From positions 2,697,001 through 2,761,000 of the forward strand of contig NZ_CP049109.1 of NCBI RefSeq assembly GCF_011057975.1: a DNA stretch of 64,000 nucleotides, written 5' to 3'. This stretch comes from Sphingosinithalassobacter tenebrarum (GTDB lineage Bacteria > Pseudomonadota > Alphaproteobacteria > Sphingomonadales > Sphingomonadaceae). Of this stretch, positions 23,860 through 33,805 are shown in pieces (positions within the stretch are counted from its first letter, which is position 1; each line of letters opens with the position of its first letter). Below the pieces are notes generated by a model. The model searched no databases. It was not told where the DNA came from and was given only the letters and a program-made list of their open reading frames with translations. The position numbers and the translations under genes are program-made.

Positions 23860-25518
23860 CTAGAATCCGTAACTCAGGCCGAACAGGCCCTGGGCAACGT
23901 AACTGTCGTCATAGGGGTCCGGTCTGTCGAACCCGTAAAGACCGATCGCGGCTGTCGCGCTCAACCTTCCGAAACTGTGCGAATAGGACGTGTTGACGCC
24001 CCAGCCGAAGACATCGTTCGAGCCCGGAATCTCGCTGCGGTAATAATTGACATAGACATTGCCGCTCAGCGAGCTTTGCGGCGTCAGGCTGCTCGATCCG
24101 AAAAGCTGGGCATAGAGGCTTTCGTCGGTCAGCCCGTCGACGCTGAACCCGGTTCCCGTATCGGGCGCGATGAATTCGCGGTTGCTGTAGCCAGCGCCCA
24201 CGCCCCAGCGCGATCGCATGCCGTTGAAGGCGACCACCGCGTCGACACCGCGCGCGCGATAGTTCGACGTCGCGACCGACTGGAAGACACCGTTGAGGCA
24301 GCCCCCCGCCGCGCCGTTGGTACCGGTGACGCAGCCATTGTAGTCGCTGCCCAGCGGGTCCGAGCCGGTGGTGTAGCTGGTCGGAAGCGACGCGATGCCG
24401 TTGTTGAGCTGGCGCCCGAAGCTCTGGATGCTGTCATAGACGCCGACCTGCACCGCGCTGCCGCGGCCGAACTGGTAGCTGAGCGAGCCGGTGTAGCTCC
24501 AGCTGTCGTAGCGGCGGCCGACACGCGCCTCGACCATCGTCCGGCGGCTGGGGCGATAGACGACGCCGGCATCCCAGAAGAGGCCGTCGGTGTCATAGGC
24601 GAGCCGGCGCGGCGAATCGGGATCGGTGACGAAGCGCCCCGCCGCATCGCGCACCGGCTCGTCCGATGCGTCGAGCAGCGCGTCGCGCTGGCTGATCTGG
24701 ATACTTTCATAGCCGACTCCGCCGACCAGCGCGACGCCGCGCGAGACCGGCACGACGATGTCGCCGCGGCCATATTTGCCTTCGTAGCGCTGGTCGAGCT
24801 GCCCGGCGTCCTCGCGCTCCCACGCCCCGCTGACGGTCACGCCGACCGGCAGCACCGTGCCCGAAGCGACACCAACGCTGACATTGGCCGAATGCGACGT
24901 CGAATCATCATAGACGTCGAGCGGCGGCGCGTCGGGATCGACGCCGGTGACGCCGGGCGCCTCGGCGCGGGTATAGCCGAAGCGATAGCCGGCATTGACA
25001 TTGATCGCGCCGACCTGCGTCGCGAAGGAGGGGCCGGCATAGGCCGAATAGATCTGGCTGACATTGTCCGCCGCCAGGTCATTGGTGTTGCCCGGCGCGT
25101 CGCCGCGAATGTCCGAGCGCGCCCGAGTGGCGATGGCGCCCCCTTCGATGGTGAAGCCCGGCGCGACCGCGACCGCGGCGCGCGCCAGCCCCGAATGCAC
25201 CGACCCGTCGGAGGTGTTGCTGTCATAGGCGAATTGGTGGGTATAGGTGTAGCTGAGCTGCACCTGCACGCGGCGCGTCTGCACCGATGCGTCCACCCCC
25301 GCGCTGACATTGGTATAGGTCAGGACGTCGCCATCCTGCAGATCGGCGGTCAGCACCTGCGCGACATCGATATGCGGCGTGATATCGACATGGCGCCCGC
25401 CGCCCGACTGGGCATGGGCGGGGTTCGCCGCCAGCGCCAGCGCGCCCACGGCGGCACTGCCGAGCCATTCGATGCGCACGCGGCGCAGCAGGCGTCCGAA
25501 TTCGGTTTCAGCGGTCAT
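23860..25518 (-). CDS. XrtA/PEP-CTERM system outer-membrane beta-barrel (TIGR03016-like)
   Basis: A 552-residue protein with a signal peptide (cleavage after about residue 37, PAHAQS). Alternating amphipathic strands follow throughout, ending in GLFGLSYGF with a terminal phenylalanine as in barrel proteins. Size and position match the outer-membrane component always found with XrtA. It likely forms the export channel or anchor for polysaccharide. The N-terminus overlaps the tyrosine kinase gene by four bases. Confidence 0.87.
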   Translation of the reverse strand: MTAETEFGRLLRRVRIEWLGSAAVGALALAANPAHAQSGGGRHVDITPHIDVAQVLTADLQDGDVLTYTNVSAGVDASVQTRRVQVQLSYTYTHQFAYDSNTSDGSVHSGLARAAVAVAPGFTIEGGAIATRARSDIRGDAPGNTNDLAADNVSQIYSAYAGPSFATQVGAINVNAGYRFGYTRAEAPGVTGVDPDAPPLDVYDDSTSHSANVSVGVASGTVLPVGVTVSGAWEREDAGQLDQRYEGKYGRGDIVVPVSRGVALVGGVGYESIQISQRDALLDASDEPVRDAAGRFVTDPDSPRRLAYDTDGLFWDAGVVYRPSRRTMVEARVGRRYDSWSYTGSLSYQFGRGSAVQVGVYDSIQSFGRQLNNGIASLPTSYTTGSDPLGSDYNGCVTGTNGAAGGCLNGVFQSVATSNYRARGVDAVVAFNGMRSRWGVGAGYSNREFIAPDTGTGFSVDGLTDESLYAQLFGSSSLTPQSSLSGNVYVNYYRSEIPGSNDVFGWGVNTSYSHSFGRLSATAAIGLYGFDRPDPYDDSYVAQGLFGLSYGF

Positions 25519-26537
25519 GCGCCCGAATCCTCATAGTAATTGCCGAAACGATATCCGCCCGGCTGAAAGGAAATGCCGTTGAGAACGAGCTGCACATGCT
25601 CGCACGCATCGACCATCGCGACGGCTTCGCGCAGATCGGTTTCGGTGGTCTGCTCGGCACGGACGACCAGCATCACCTGGCCGACATGCAGCGCCAGCAC
25701 CGAGGCGGGCGACGCCGCCAGCACCGGCGGCGTATCGAAGATCACGTACCGGCGCGGATTGGCCTGGGCGAGCCCGGCCAGCACAGCATGCGCGCGATCG
25801 CTTGCCAGCAGCTCGGTGTCGCTGGCGCTGCGCGTGCCCGCGGGCAGCAGCGTGAGCTGCGGAATATCAGTTTCGACGACGCAGTCCTCGACATTCTCGA
25901 CCGCGCCCGAAAGCACGTCGAGCAGCCCGGGACCGGTCTCCACGCCCAGCCGCTTGAGCACATCGGGCTTGGCGAAATCGGCGTCGACCAGCAGGATCTC
26001 GACATCCTTTTCGGCGGCAAGCGACAATGCAAGGTTGATCGCGCAAAAGGTCTTGCCCTCATTGGGCCGCGCCGAACCGACCAGCACCATCCGGGCGCTG
26101 TTGGCGTCGGCTCCGGCCACCGCGCGCGCGGTGAGCAGCAACTGGCGCTTCACCAGCCGGAATTCCTCGGCCAGTGCGGTCACTGTGCCGCCGGGCACGA
26201 TCAGCCCCTGTTCGGCCAGCCGGTCGCGATCGATCACCACCTGGCGGCGGCCGGGATGCGGCACGGGACCGCCCGGGGCCGGAGCCGGCGCGGACGGCGC
26301 CTGCGGTGTCGTCGGAGCGGGATTTTCGGCGACAGGTTCGGCTTGGGGCGCCGGCCGCAACACCGGGCCGGCTGGCTCCTGCGGTGTTTCGAAGGCGGAC
26401 CGGGCGGGCGGCACCTGGCGCGGCGGCTCCTGCACGGGCGGTTGCGGCTGCGCGGGCTGGCTGTCCGAATAGCGGTAAAATTCGGCCGCCCGTTCGATCA
26501 ATGTACCCTTGTAGCGCCGGGGTGTGGAGTCGTTCAT
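25515..26537 (-). CDS. XrtA-associated tyrosine autokinase (CpsD/CapB family)
   Basis: A 340-residue cytoplasmic BY-kinase. The N-terminal 95 residues are a Pro-rich region. Walker A is GSARPNEGKTF (K162), Walker A' ILLVDADFAKP (about 181-191) and Walker B VIFDTPP. The C-terminal tail has a Tyr cluster (YRFGNYYED) that would be autophosphorylated. It regulates chain-length control through its membrane partner, encoded immediately upstream. The ATG is preceded by GAGG and lies 10 bp after that gene. Confidence 0.92.
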   Translation of the reverse strand: MNDSTPRRYKGTLIERAAEFYRYSDSQPAQPQPPVQEPPRQVPPARSAFETPQEPAGPVLRPAPQAEPVAENPAPTTPQAPSAPAPAPGGPVPHPGRRQVVIDRDRLAEQGLIVPGGTVTALAEEFRLVKRQLLLTARAVAGADANSARMVLVGSARPNEGKTFCAINLALSLAAEKDVEILLVDADFAKPDVLKRLGVETGPGLLDVLSGAVENVEDCVVETDIPQLTLLPAGTRSASDTELLASDRAHAVLAGLAQANPRRYVIFDTPPVLAASPASVLALHVGQVMLVVRAEQTTETDLREAVAMVDACEHVQLVLNGISFQPGGYRFGNYYEDSGA

Positions 26538-26547
26538 ATCCGCCTCC

Positions 26548-28053
26548 TCAAGCCGCCATGCCGCGCTGGATGAACTCGACCCCGACCAGGCCGACAAAGG
26601 CGACGCCAAGCGCCAGCGTGCCCCCCGCGAACAGGATCAGGCGGCGGCGGCGCATCGCGCGCTGTGCCTGCGTCACATATTCGCCGATCGCGCCGATCAC
26701 CGGCATGCCGCTCGCGCGCTCCAGCTTGCGTGCGTCGAGATAGGTGGTCTGCAGCTTCGACAGCGCGAAGGCGATGCCGACACCGGCGCCGAGCCCCATC
26801 ACCAGCACCCCGGCGAGAAGCATCGGGCGGTTGGGCGATGTCGGCGTGCGCGGCGCGGTGGGCGGATCGATCACGCGGAACTTGACCGCACCGGCCTGAT
26901 TCTGGGCATCGACTTCGAGGCTCACCTGCTCGCGCTGGGCAAGGAGCTGGTCATATTGCTGCTTGAGCACATTGTAGTTGCGGTCGATTTCCGCCTGTTC
27001 CGCAGCGACGCCGGGCGCATCGCTCAGCTTCGCCTCGAGCCGGGCGAGATCGTTCTCAAGCTGCTGCTTGCGCTGGGTAAGCGCCGCGACCTGGGCGGAG
27101 CGATCCGCCTGCATCGACCGCAGCGACATGTAGAGCGGGTTGGAAACGCCGCCACCGGCGCTCCTGGGTTCGTTGCGCGCAGCGGCGCGGGCAGCCGAAA
27201 GCTGGCTGAGCAGCGCCTTCACATCGGGATGATTGTCGGTCCAGCCGCGCGCACGCGCTTCGGCGAGCTGGCCCTCGATCGCGGCGACGCGCGCCCGCGC
27301 CGGGCCAACCGCAGCACCGCCGCCGCCGGCGACAGTGGCCGGCGTGCTCGCCATCTGGGCATTGACGGCGTTGAGACTGCTCTGCGCGGCCGCAAGATCG
27401 CTTTCGACCTGCGAAAGCTGCGTCCGCGCAGCCGAGATCCGCTCGCTCAGCGATCCGGTGCCGGGCAGAGCGGCAAGATATTGCGACTGGAATTCGGCGC
27501 GCTTGGCCTCGGCTTCCTGAAGCTGGCGCTGGCGCTGGGCAAGCTGTTCGTCGAGGAAGTTCAGCCGCTGGCTCGCTTCGTCGCGCTCGTTCGACAGATT
27601 GTCCTCGACGAAGATGTCGATCAGCTTCTGCACCACTGCCTGCGCGATCTTGGGATCGCCCGAGGTCGCACTGATCTGGAATAGATTGTCCTGCTGGGCG
27701 ACGATCTTGATCGATCCCTGCAGGCTGGCGATGCGATCGGCGATATCCTGCTCGCTCGACACCGTCTGCGACAGTGCGGTGCCGCGCACCACCTTTTCGA
27801 GATTTACCGCCGACGTCAGCGTCTGGCGGACGCGATCGACGTCGCGCTGCTGCTGCACCTGGTTGGCTTGCTGGCTCGGCAGGATCTGGCGCAGCTGCAC
27901 GAATATGCGCGCGCTCGATTCATAACTGTTGGGGATTTGCGACACGACGAACCAGCCGGCCAGACACACCGCCCAGGCCACCGCCAGTGCAATCCACCGG
28001 CGACGCCACACGCCGTACAGCGCGGCGCGAATCTCGTCGTAGAGGTTCCCCAT
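26548..28053 (-). CDS. XrtA-system polysaccharide chain-length determinant (Wzz/PCP family)
   Basis: A 501-residue inner-membrane protein. A first helix lies at about residues 20-38, a long periplasmic coiled-coil region at about 150-380, and a second helix near 411-432 after the PNRPMLLAGV motif. An extra hydrophobic segment falls near 474-494. The Pro-Gly/Pro-rich IDPPTAPRTPTSPNRP before the second helix is the family signature. It controls polymer length and activates the kinase at 25515. Confidence 0.92.
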   Translation of the reverse strand: MGNLYDEIRAALYGVWRRRWIALAVAWAVCLAGWFVVSQIPNSYESSARIFVQLRQILPSQQANQVQQQRDVDRVRQTLTSAVNLEKVVRGTALSQTVSSEQDIADRIASLQGSIKIVAQQDNLFQISATSGDPKIAQAVVQKLIDIFVEDNLSNERDEASQRLNFLDEQLAQRQRQLQEAEAKRAEFQSQYLAALPGTGSLSERISAARTQLSQVESDLAAAQSSLNAVNAQMASTPATVAGGGGAAVGPARARVAAIEGQLAEARARGWTDNHPDVKALLSQLSAARAAARNEPRSAGGGVSNPLYMSLRSMQADRSAQVAALTQRKQQLENDLARLEAKLSDAPGVAAEQAEIDRNYNVLKQQYDQLLAQREQVSLEVDAQNQAGAVKFRVIDPPTAPRTPTSPNRPMLLAGVLVMGLGAGVGIAFALSKLQTTYLDARKLERASGMPVIGAIGEYVTQAQRAMRRRRLILFAGGTLALGVAFVGLVGVEFIQRGMAA

Positions 28054-28069
28054 CCGGTCGGCCGCCCCC

Positions 28070-28714
28070 TTAGAACATGCTTTCGGGGATGATGATCACA
28101 TCACCCGGTTCGAGACGGACATTGGCGCTGGTATCGCCGTCCTTGATCAGATCGGAGAGGCGCAGGCCATATTCGCGCTGGCGGCCGGTCGACCGGTCGA
28201 ACCGGACGAGGCGCGCGCGATTGCCCGCGGCGAATTCGGAAAGGCCGCCCACCGCGATCAGCGCGTCGAGGATCGTCATGTTCGCGCGATACGGAATCGA
28301 TGCGGGCTTTTCGGTCGCACCGACGATGCGGATCTGCTGGCTCGACGTACCCGAGAAATTCTCGACGATCACGGACACGATCGGATCGTTGATATATTCG
28401 CTGAGCGCGATCTTGATATCGGCGGCGAGCATGCCGGGCGTCTTGCCGACGGCGGGCATATCGCTGATCAACGGCGTAGTGATTCGCCCATCGGGGCGCA
28501 CCTGAACCTTCGCCGAAAGCTCGGGATTGCGCCACACGAAGACCTGGAGCTGATCGAGCGGGCCGATGATATATTCCTCGCCCGGAGAATCCGGTCCGGC
28601 GACGAAACCGGCCGGCGGCAATTCGGGTCGGCCGCCGCCGCCCATGCAGCCCGCAAGCAGCATTGCCCCGATGATCGGGAGCAACAATACTCGGCCAGTC
28701 CTCAAGAAACGCAT
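28070..28714 (-). CDS. XrtA-system polysaccharide export lipoprotein (Wza-like)
   Basis: A 214-residue outer-membrane lipoprotein. The lipobox LLAGC places the acylated cysteine at residue 23. The Poly_export domain (about 46-130) begins YIIGPLDQLQVFVWRNPELS, followed by SLBB-like repeats ending EPGDVIIIPESMF. It lacks the long Wza C-terminus, as is normal in exosortase clusters. It lies 16 bp before the chain-length gene. About 100 bp upstream, between it and the PLP decarboxylase, may hold a promoter. Confidence 0.92.
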   Translation of the reverse strand: MRFLRTGRVLLLPIIGAMLLAGCMGGGGRPELPPAGFVAGPDSPGEEYIIGPLDQLQVFVWRNPELSAKVQVRPDGRITTPLISDMPAVGKTPGMLAADIKIALSEYINDPIVSVIVENFSGTSSQQIRIVGATEKPASIPYRANMTILDALIAVGGLSEFAAGNRARLVRFDRSTGRQREYGLRLSDLIKDGDTSANVRLEPGDVIIIPESMF

Positions 28715-28814
28715 GCCCGAACCTCCTTCCCCGCGCGGCTACGGGCCGACGACGTCTCGACGGCATTCCGCACAGGATGGTGTCAGCTATGCGGGGGAAC
28801 AGGTTAAATTAGCG

Positions 28815-30053
28815 TTAGGAGTTTTTCGTCGGAGCGAGGATTTCCCTGGCGGCGGGGTGCCCCAGAAAGCCGGAGGGGCTGGCCGAAGCGCCATAGGCGC
28901 CCGCACAGAAGATGGCGATCAGGTCGCCGACCTGTGCCTGCGGCAGCATCACCTTGTCGCCCAGCCGGTCGAGCGGCGTGCAGAGCGGGCCGACCACCGA
29001 AGTTTCAACGTCGGCTGAGGCGTTTAGCTTGTCGGCCACTGCGATCGGATAGTTGCGGCGGACGACCGTGCCGAAATTGCCGCTCGCGGCGAGCTGATGA
29101 TTGAGGCCGCCATCGACGACCCAGAAACGCTCTTCGCCACTCGTCTTCATGTCGACGATGCGCGTCAGATAGACGCCCGCTTCGCCGACGATCCAGCGCC
29201 CCAATTCGATCGCGAATCGCGATCCGGCGAGATTTTCGGGCAGATCCGCCAGTTTTTCGGCAATCGCGGCGCCGATCGCGGCGATGTCCACCGGCGTATC
29301 GCCGTGGAAATAGGGAATGCCGAATCCCCCGCCCAGATTGACCAGCGGCGGCACCTGCCCCGCGTCCCCCGCCAGCCGCGCGGCCAGATCAACAGTGGCG
29401 GCCTGGGTCTCAATGATCGCGGCGGTATCCAGCGACTGCGACCCGGCGAAGATGTGAAAGCCGCGCCACTGCGCACCGGCATCGCCGATCCGGCGCACAA
29501 GATCGGGCACACTGGCGACATCAATGCCGAAGGGCGACGCGCGGCCGCCCATCTTCATGCCCGAACCGCGCAGCTCGAAATCCGGGTTCACGCGGATTGC
29601 GATCTGCGGCGCGATTTCGAGGCGCCTGCCGATTTCCAGCGCGCGCTCGATCTCCCCGGCGGATTCGGCGTTCAGCGTCACGCCGGCCCAGATCGCGGCT
29701 TCGAGTTCATCGTCGCGCTTGCCCGGCCCCGCAAAGCTGATGTGCTCGGCGGGCTTCACCGCCAGCGCCTTCACCATTTCCCCCGCTGACGCGACATCCA
29801 GCCCGCCGACCATCGGCGCGACCTGCGCGAGCAGCGGCTCCCAGGGATTGGCCTTCACGGCATAATGGATGTCGACGATGTCGGGCAGCGCGGCGCGCAG
29901 GGCCGCGAGCCGATCGGCGACTGCGCCGACGTCATAGACGAAAAGCGGGGTGTCGCCTGCCTCGGCGACCCATTGTTCGGCGGTCCTGCCGGCGATGGTG
30001 AGCGCGCTCTGATCGGCGAATTGCAGCGGGATGGGACCGGTGGGTTTGCTCAT
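28815..30053 (-). CDS. PLP-dependent decarboxylase, exosortase A system-associated
   Basis: A 412-residue alanine-racemase-fold enzyme related to diaminopimelate/ornithine decarboxylases. PLP lysine is in HYAVKANPWEPLL, the Gly loop in NLGGGFGIPY, and the catalytic cysteine in GPLCTPLDRLG. It matches the exosortase-linked family TIGR03099, found beside an AMP-ligase and ACP. It probably prepares an amino or amino-alcohol substituent for the polysaccharide. Confidence 0.9.
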   Translation of the reverse strand: MSKPTGPIPLQFADQSALTIAGRTAEQWVAEAGDTPLFVYDVGAVADRLAALRAALPDIVDIHYAVKANPWEPLLAQVAPMVGGLDVASAGEMVKALAVKPAEHISFAGPGKRDDELEAAIWAGVTLNAESAGEIERALEIGRRLEIAPQIAIRVNPDFELRGSGMKMGGRASPFGIDVASVPDLVRRIGDAGAQWRGFHIFAGSQSLDTAAIIETQAATVDLAARLAGDAGQVPPLVNLGGGFGIPYFHGDTPVDIAAIGAAIAEKLADLPENLAGSRFAIELGRWIVGEAGVYLTRIVDMKTSGEERFWVVDGGLNHQLAASGNFGTVVRRNYPIAVADKLNASADVETSVVGPLCTPLDRLGDKVMLPQAQVGDLIAIFCAGAYGASASPSGFLGHPAAREILAPTKNS

Positions 30054-30074
30054 CAGGTACCCTTTTCGAACGTC

Positions 30075-30195
30075 GTCGAAGAAGAAGGACGGCGCTTCGA
30101 CAGGCTCAGCGCAAACGGCTTTTGGAGATACTTCATAGGCACGCCCAGAACTCCCGTTCGGGCTGAGCCTGTCGAAGCCCTGTTCTTCCCTTCAG
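30075..30195. repeat. family B inverted repeat, copy 3
   Basis: The two arms are present in the opposite order to copies 1 and 2: CGCTTCGACAGGCTCAGCGC at 30092-30111 and CCGTTCGGGCTGAGCCTGTC at 30154-30173. Flanking AAGAAGAAGG and CTTCTTCCCTT extend the symmetry. It fills the gap between the AMP-ligase and decarboxylase genes. Confidence 0.75.
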
Positions 30196-30203
30196 CGCCC
30201 GGT

Positions 30204-31748
30204 TCATACCCGCGCCTCCGCCGGATTGGTTTCCATCAGCGACAACCTGAGCGCCGTCCTATCGAGCTTGCCGTTGGGATTGCGCGGCAATTCGGCCTGC
30301 CAGCGATAGCGTTGCGGCTGCTGGAAGCTCGGCAGCTCGCGGCGCAGCCGTTCGCGCACCGATGCTTCGGCCGCGTCGGGATCGCCCTTGGGCCGCGCGA
30401 TCACGACGATCGCCTGCCCCAGCCGCGGATCGGGCACGCCGAACACTGCGCATTCGGCGACTTCGCCGCCCGCGAGCACGGCATCCTCGATCTCGGTCGG
30501 ACTGATGCGATTGCCCGCCGACTTGATCATCTCGTCGTCGCGCCCGACGAAACGCAGCAGCCCGTCGGCGCCGACCATCGCAGTGTCGCCCGACCAGACC
30601 GCCATCCCGCCATATTCGGAAAAGGCGGGCGCGGGCTTGAAGCGTTGCGCGGTGCGTTCTTCGTCCTGCCAATAGCCTTGCGCGACCAGCGGCCCGGCAT
30701 GAACCAGCTCACCCGGTTCGTCGGGACCCGCGCGCGTGCCGTCGGAGCGGACGATCATCACTTCGGCGAAGGGCACGGCGCTCCCCACCGAATCGGGATG
30801 TTCGTCGATCAGCGACGGATCGAGATAGGCCGAGCGGAACGCCTCGGTCAGGCCGTACATCGCGTAGAGATCGGCCTGCGGGAACATCCCGCGCAGCCCG
30901 CGCACCAGCCGCGGAGTCAGCGCGCCGCCGGTATTGGTGAGGCGTTTCAGCCGCGCGGCGGTTTCGGGCGGCCATTCGGCTTCGAGCAGCTGCACCCAGA
31001 GCGGCGGGACGCCGGGCAGGCTGTTCGCTGCGAAGCGTTCGACTGCCTTCACTACGTCGCGCGGCGTGAGATAATCGAGCGGCACGACGCTGGCGCCCGC
31101 ATACCAGCTCGAAAGCAGCTGGTTCTGGCCATAGTCGAAACTCAAGGGCATCACCGCGAGGATGCGGTCCTGCGGCGCCACCTTCAGATAGGTCGCGACG
31201 CTGACTGCGCCGAGCCAGAGATTGGCGTGGCTGAGCATCACCCCCTTGGGACGCCCGGTCGAACCCGAAGTGTAGAGGATCGCGGCGAGTTTCGACGTGT
31301 CGCCATCGGCGGGCGACGGCGGCAGCCCCTCGCCCGTCATCGGCACATCGGTTTCAAGCACGGCGGCGCATACTTCGGGACGGTCGCCGTCTTGCAGCGT
31401 ACCGAGCCGCCCCGCCCCCGCGATCAGCATCTTCGCGCCGCTGTCCTTCAGGATATGCGAAACCTGCGCATGCTTGAGCAGCGGATTGACCGGGACGTGG
31501 ATCAGTTCGGCGCGCACCGCGGCAAGGGGCATCACGCACGCGAGCCGTGTCTTTGCGAGCCAGCTCGCGACGCGATCTCCTGGCGCCAGCCCCTGCGCGC
31601 GCAGCCATGAAGCCACCGCGCCCACGGCTTCCTCCAGCCCCGCAAAGTCGAGGACGCCCGCCTTGTCGACCAGCGCCGGAGCGTCAGGCGCGCCGCGCAG
31701 CGTCAGGCGGTCGAGCGGCTCGGTGTCGGGGCTTAAGCCTTTCGTCAT
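30204..31748 (-). CDS. acyl-CoA ligase (AMP-forming), exosortase A system-associated
   Basis: A 514-residue ANL-superfamily enzyme. The P-loop motif is ILYTSGSTGRPKGVMLSHAN, followed by YGLTEAFRS and the hinge region GRDDEMIKSAGNRISP. The C-terminal lysine lies in NPNGKLDRTAL. It matches the exosortase-associated ligase TIGR03098. It likely loads an acyl or aminoacyl group onto the acyl carrier protein at 32832. It is the first gene of the minus-strand series, and only 52 bp separate it from the divergent GNAT gene. Confidence 0.92.
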   Translation of the reverse strand: MTKGLSPDTEPLDRLTLRGAPDAPALVDKAGVLDFAGLEEAVGAVASWLRAQGLAPGDRVASWLAKTRLACVMPLAAVRAELIHVPVNPLLKHAQVSHILKDSGAKMLIAGAGRLGTLQDGDRPEVCAAVLETDVPMTGEGLPPSPADGDTSKLAAILYTSGSTGRPKGVMLSHANLWLGAVSVATYLKVAPQDRILAVMPLSFDYGQNQLLSSWYAGASVVPLDYLTPRDVVKAVERFAANSLPGVPPLWVQLLEAEWPPETAARLKRLTNTGGALTPRLVRGLRGMFPQADLYAMYGLTEAFRSAYLDPSLIDEHPDSVGSAVPFAEVMIVRSDGTRAGPDEPGELVHAGPLVAQGYWQDEERTAQRFKPAPAFSEYGGMAVWSGDTAMVGADGLLRFVGRDDEMIKSAGNRISPTEIEDAVLAGGEVAECAVFGVPDPRLGQAIVVIARPKGDPDAAEASVRERLRRELPSFQQPQRYRWQAELPRNPNGKLDRTALRLSLMETNPAEARV

Positions 31749-31800
31749 TGCGTCCGCCTAGGTTCCCTTTGGTGAAATGCGCGGTTACCGAGATATACCG

Positions 31801-32796
31801 ATGAGTGTTGACGTAAAGTTGTTCGACGATCTGGATGCCGTTGCCGCCGATGCCGGCGGCGCGCTGGATCGTGCCGCGCAGCCGCGAATCTACAACCGGA
31901 TCGACTGGTTTCGCCGCGTCGCGGCGCTGTGCCCGATAGACGGCCGACCGCTGATCGCTCGGGCGCGCGACGGCGATGCCGCCGCCTGGCTGTTCCTGGC
32001 GCGCAAGGGCGTGCGGGCGCAGGCGCTGGCGAGCTGGTACACGCTCGATTTCCAGCTTGTGACGCAAGGCGGCGGCGGCCCGCTGATCGACGATATCGCC
32101 AGCAATCTGAAGGGCATTGCCCATCTGACCCTTTCGCCGGTGGCCGATCCCGCCCCGATCGCGGCGGCCTTTCGCAAGGCGGGCTGGATCACTGCGCTCA
32201 GCCCCGCAACGGTTACCTGGGAGATCGAGCCGCCGGCGGATTTCGAGAGCTATTGGGCGTCTCGCCCGGGCAAGCTGCGCAGCACGGCGAAGCGCAAGGG
32301 CAGGAAGGCCGGGCTCGACATCGCAATCCATCGCGAATTCGATGCCGATGCCTGGGACGCCTATCGCGAGATTTACGAAGCGAGCTGGAAACCCGAGGAA
32401 GGCAGCTGGGACTTCATGCGGTCCTTCGCCGAAGCCGAAGGCGCGGCGGGCACGCTGCGGCTGGGTATCGCGGTCAGGGACGGCAAACCGATCGCCGCAC
32501 AGCTATGGCACGTAGAAAACGGCCGCGCGACGATCCACAAACTCGCCTATCGCGAGGACGCGAAGGACCTTTCCCCCGGCACGATCCTGAGCGAGGCGAT
32601 GTTCCGCCATGTGATAGAGCAGGACCGGCCGCAAGTGATTGATTACGGCACCGGAAACGAGCCGTACAAGGCCGACTGGATGGAGGGCGCGCGCAAGATG
32701 TGGCGCATCGATTGCTGGAAGCGCAACCATCCGGCCGCATGGCCGGGACTTGTCCGTCACTTGCTCGGACTTGTCCGCAGGCGGCTTAGCCTCTAG
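31801..32796 (+). CDS. GNAT-family (BioF2/CelD-like) acyltransferase
   Basis: A 331-residue protein of the double-GNAT Acetyltransf_6 type. Signature segments are WASRPGKLRSTAKRKGRKA in the middle and the C-terminal DYGTGNEPYKADWME. It heads the plus-strand XrtA group with the ACP and two hydrolases, so transfer of an ACP-bound acyl group to sugar is a reasonable inference. It is a second protein of this fold in the locus, besides the one at 20696. Confidence 0.85.
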   Translation: MSVDVKLFDDLDAVAADAGGALDRAAQPRIYNRIDWFRRVAALCPIDGRPLIARARDGDAAAWLFLARKGVRAQALASWYTLDFQLVTQGGGGPLIDDIASNLKGIAHLTLSPVADPAPIAAAFRKAGWITALSPATVTWEIEPPADFESYWASRPGKLRSTAKRKGRKAGLDIAIHREFDADAWDAYREIYEASWKPEEGSWDFMRSFAEAEGAAGTLRLGIAVRDGKPIAAQLWHVENGRATIHKLAYREDAKDLSPGTILSEAMFRHVIEQDRPQVIDYGTGNEPYKADWMEGARKMWRIDCWKRNHPAAWPGLVRHLLGLVRRRLSL

Positions 32797-32831
32797 GCGG
32801 TCTCCCCAAATTCCAACCGGGTCTGATAACA

Positions 32832-33104
32832 ATGCTCCCTGAAGGTATCGATACCGTCGAAACGACCGTTCGCGCGGTGCTGCGCGACACGCTGGGCCTC
32901 AGCGAGGACCGCGCGGCTGCGTTCGAGACCGAAACCCCCTTGTTCGGCGCGTTGCCCGAACTGGATTCGATGGCCGTCGCCGGCGTGCTGACCGAGCTGG
33001 AGGACCGGCTGGGGATCATCATCGAGGACGATGAGGTGGACGGCGAAATGCTCGAAACCTTCGGCGCGCTCACCCGATACGCCGCGGACAAGGCGCTCAA
33101 GTGA
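32832..33104 (+). CDS. acyl carrier protein, XrtA locus
   Basis: A 90-residue acidic carrier protein. Ser46 in ELDSMAV is the phosphopantetheine attachment site. It lies downstream of the GNAT gene and upstream of two hydrolases, and across from an AMP-ligase that could charge it. The stop overlaps the next start (GTGA). ACPs of this kind accompany exosortase A clusters. Confidence 0.93.
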   Translation: MLPEGIDTVETTVRAVLRDTLGLSEDRAAAFETETPLFGALPELDSMAVAGVLTELEDRLGIIIEDDEVDGEMLETFGALTRYAADKALK

Positions 33105-33805
33105 TTTCGCATTATGACTGGACCGGCGGACGCGAGGCGATGTTGCGCTTCGGACCCGATACCGGCCCGGTCATTGTCGCGGCACTGCCGCTCTTCGAGG
33201 AGGCAAACCGCGTGCGCGCGTTCACGGTGACGATCCTGCGCGCGCTCGCCGAGCGCGGAGTTGCGGGGGTGCTGCCCGACGTGCCGGGACAGGGCGAGAG
33301 CCTAGACCCCACCCACACGCTGACCCTGGCGCGCGCGCGCGAAGGCTTTGCCGCAGCGGCCGCCGTTCCGCTCGGCGAGGGACGGACAGTGTATGGCTTC
33401 GCGATACGCAGCGGCGCACTGCTCGACGGCGAGGCACAGCTTGCCGGGCGCTGGCATTTCGCGCCGATGACCGGCGCCGATCAACTCCGCGAACTCACCC
33501 GCGCACGACAGGCGGCGGCGCGCGAGGCGGGCGAGAGCTTCGATGCAGCGTCGCTCAAGACCGCGACCGAGCCGGTCGAGATGGCGGGCAATTTCCTTTC
33601 GCCGCTGCTGCTCGCCGAAATGCCCGATGCGGCGCCGGTGACCGATGGCGTGCGCACCGTGCGGCTCGAAACCGATGCGCGGCCCGCCGATCACAAGATC
33701 GCAGGCGCCCCGCTCTGGCGCCGGGCCGAGCCGGACAATGATCCGGCGCTGGCGGAATTGCTAGCCGACGATATCGCGCAATGGGTGGCGGCATGCGAAA
33801 GCTGA
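33101..33805 (+). CDS. hydrolase 2-like protein, exosortase A system-associated, degenerate
   Basis: A 234-residue alpha/beta-hydrolase-like protein in the position of the exosortase hydrolase 2 family (TIGR03101). The start is GTG, overlapping the ACP stop. The nucleophile elbow reads YGFAIRSGALL instead of G-X-S/C-X-G, so the expected serine is missing. It may be a non-catalytic or altered member. PLFEEANRVRAF and LPDVPGQGES are the most conserved family parts seen. Confidence 0.8.
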   Translation: MISHYDWTGGREAMLRFGPDTGPVIVAALPLFEEANRVRAFTVTILRALAERGVAGVLPDVPGQGESLDPTHTLTLARAREGFAAAAAVPLGEGRTVYGFAIRSGALLDGEAQLAGRWHFAPMTGADQLRELTRARQAAAREAGESFDAASLKTATEPVEMAGNFLSPLLLAEMPDAAPVTDGVRTVRLETDARPADHKIAGAPLWRRAEPDNDPALAELLADDIAQWVAACES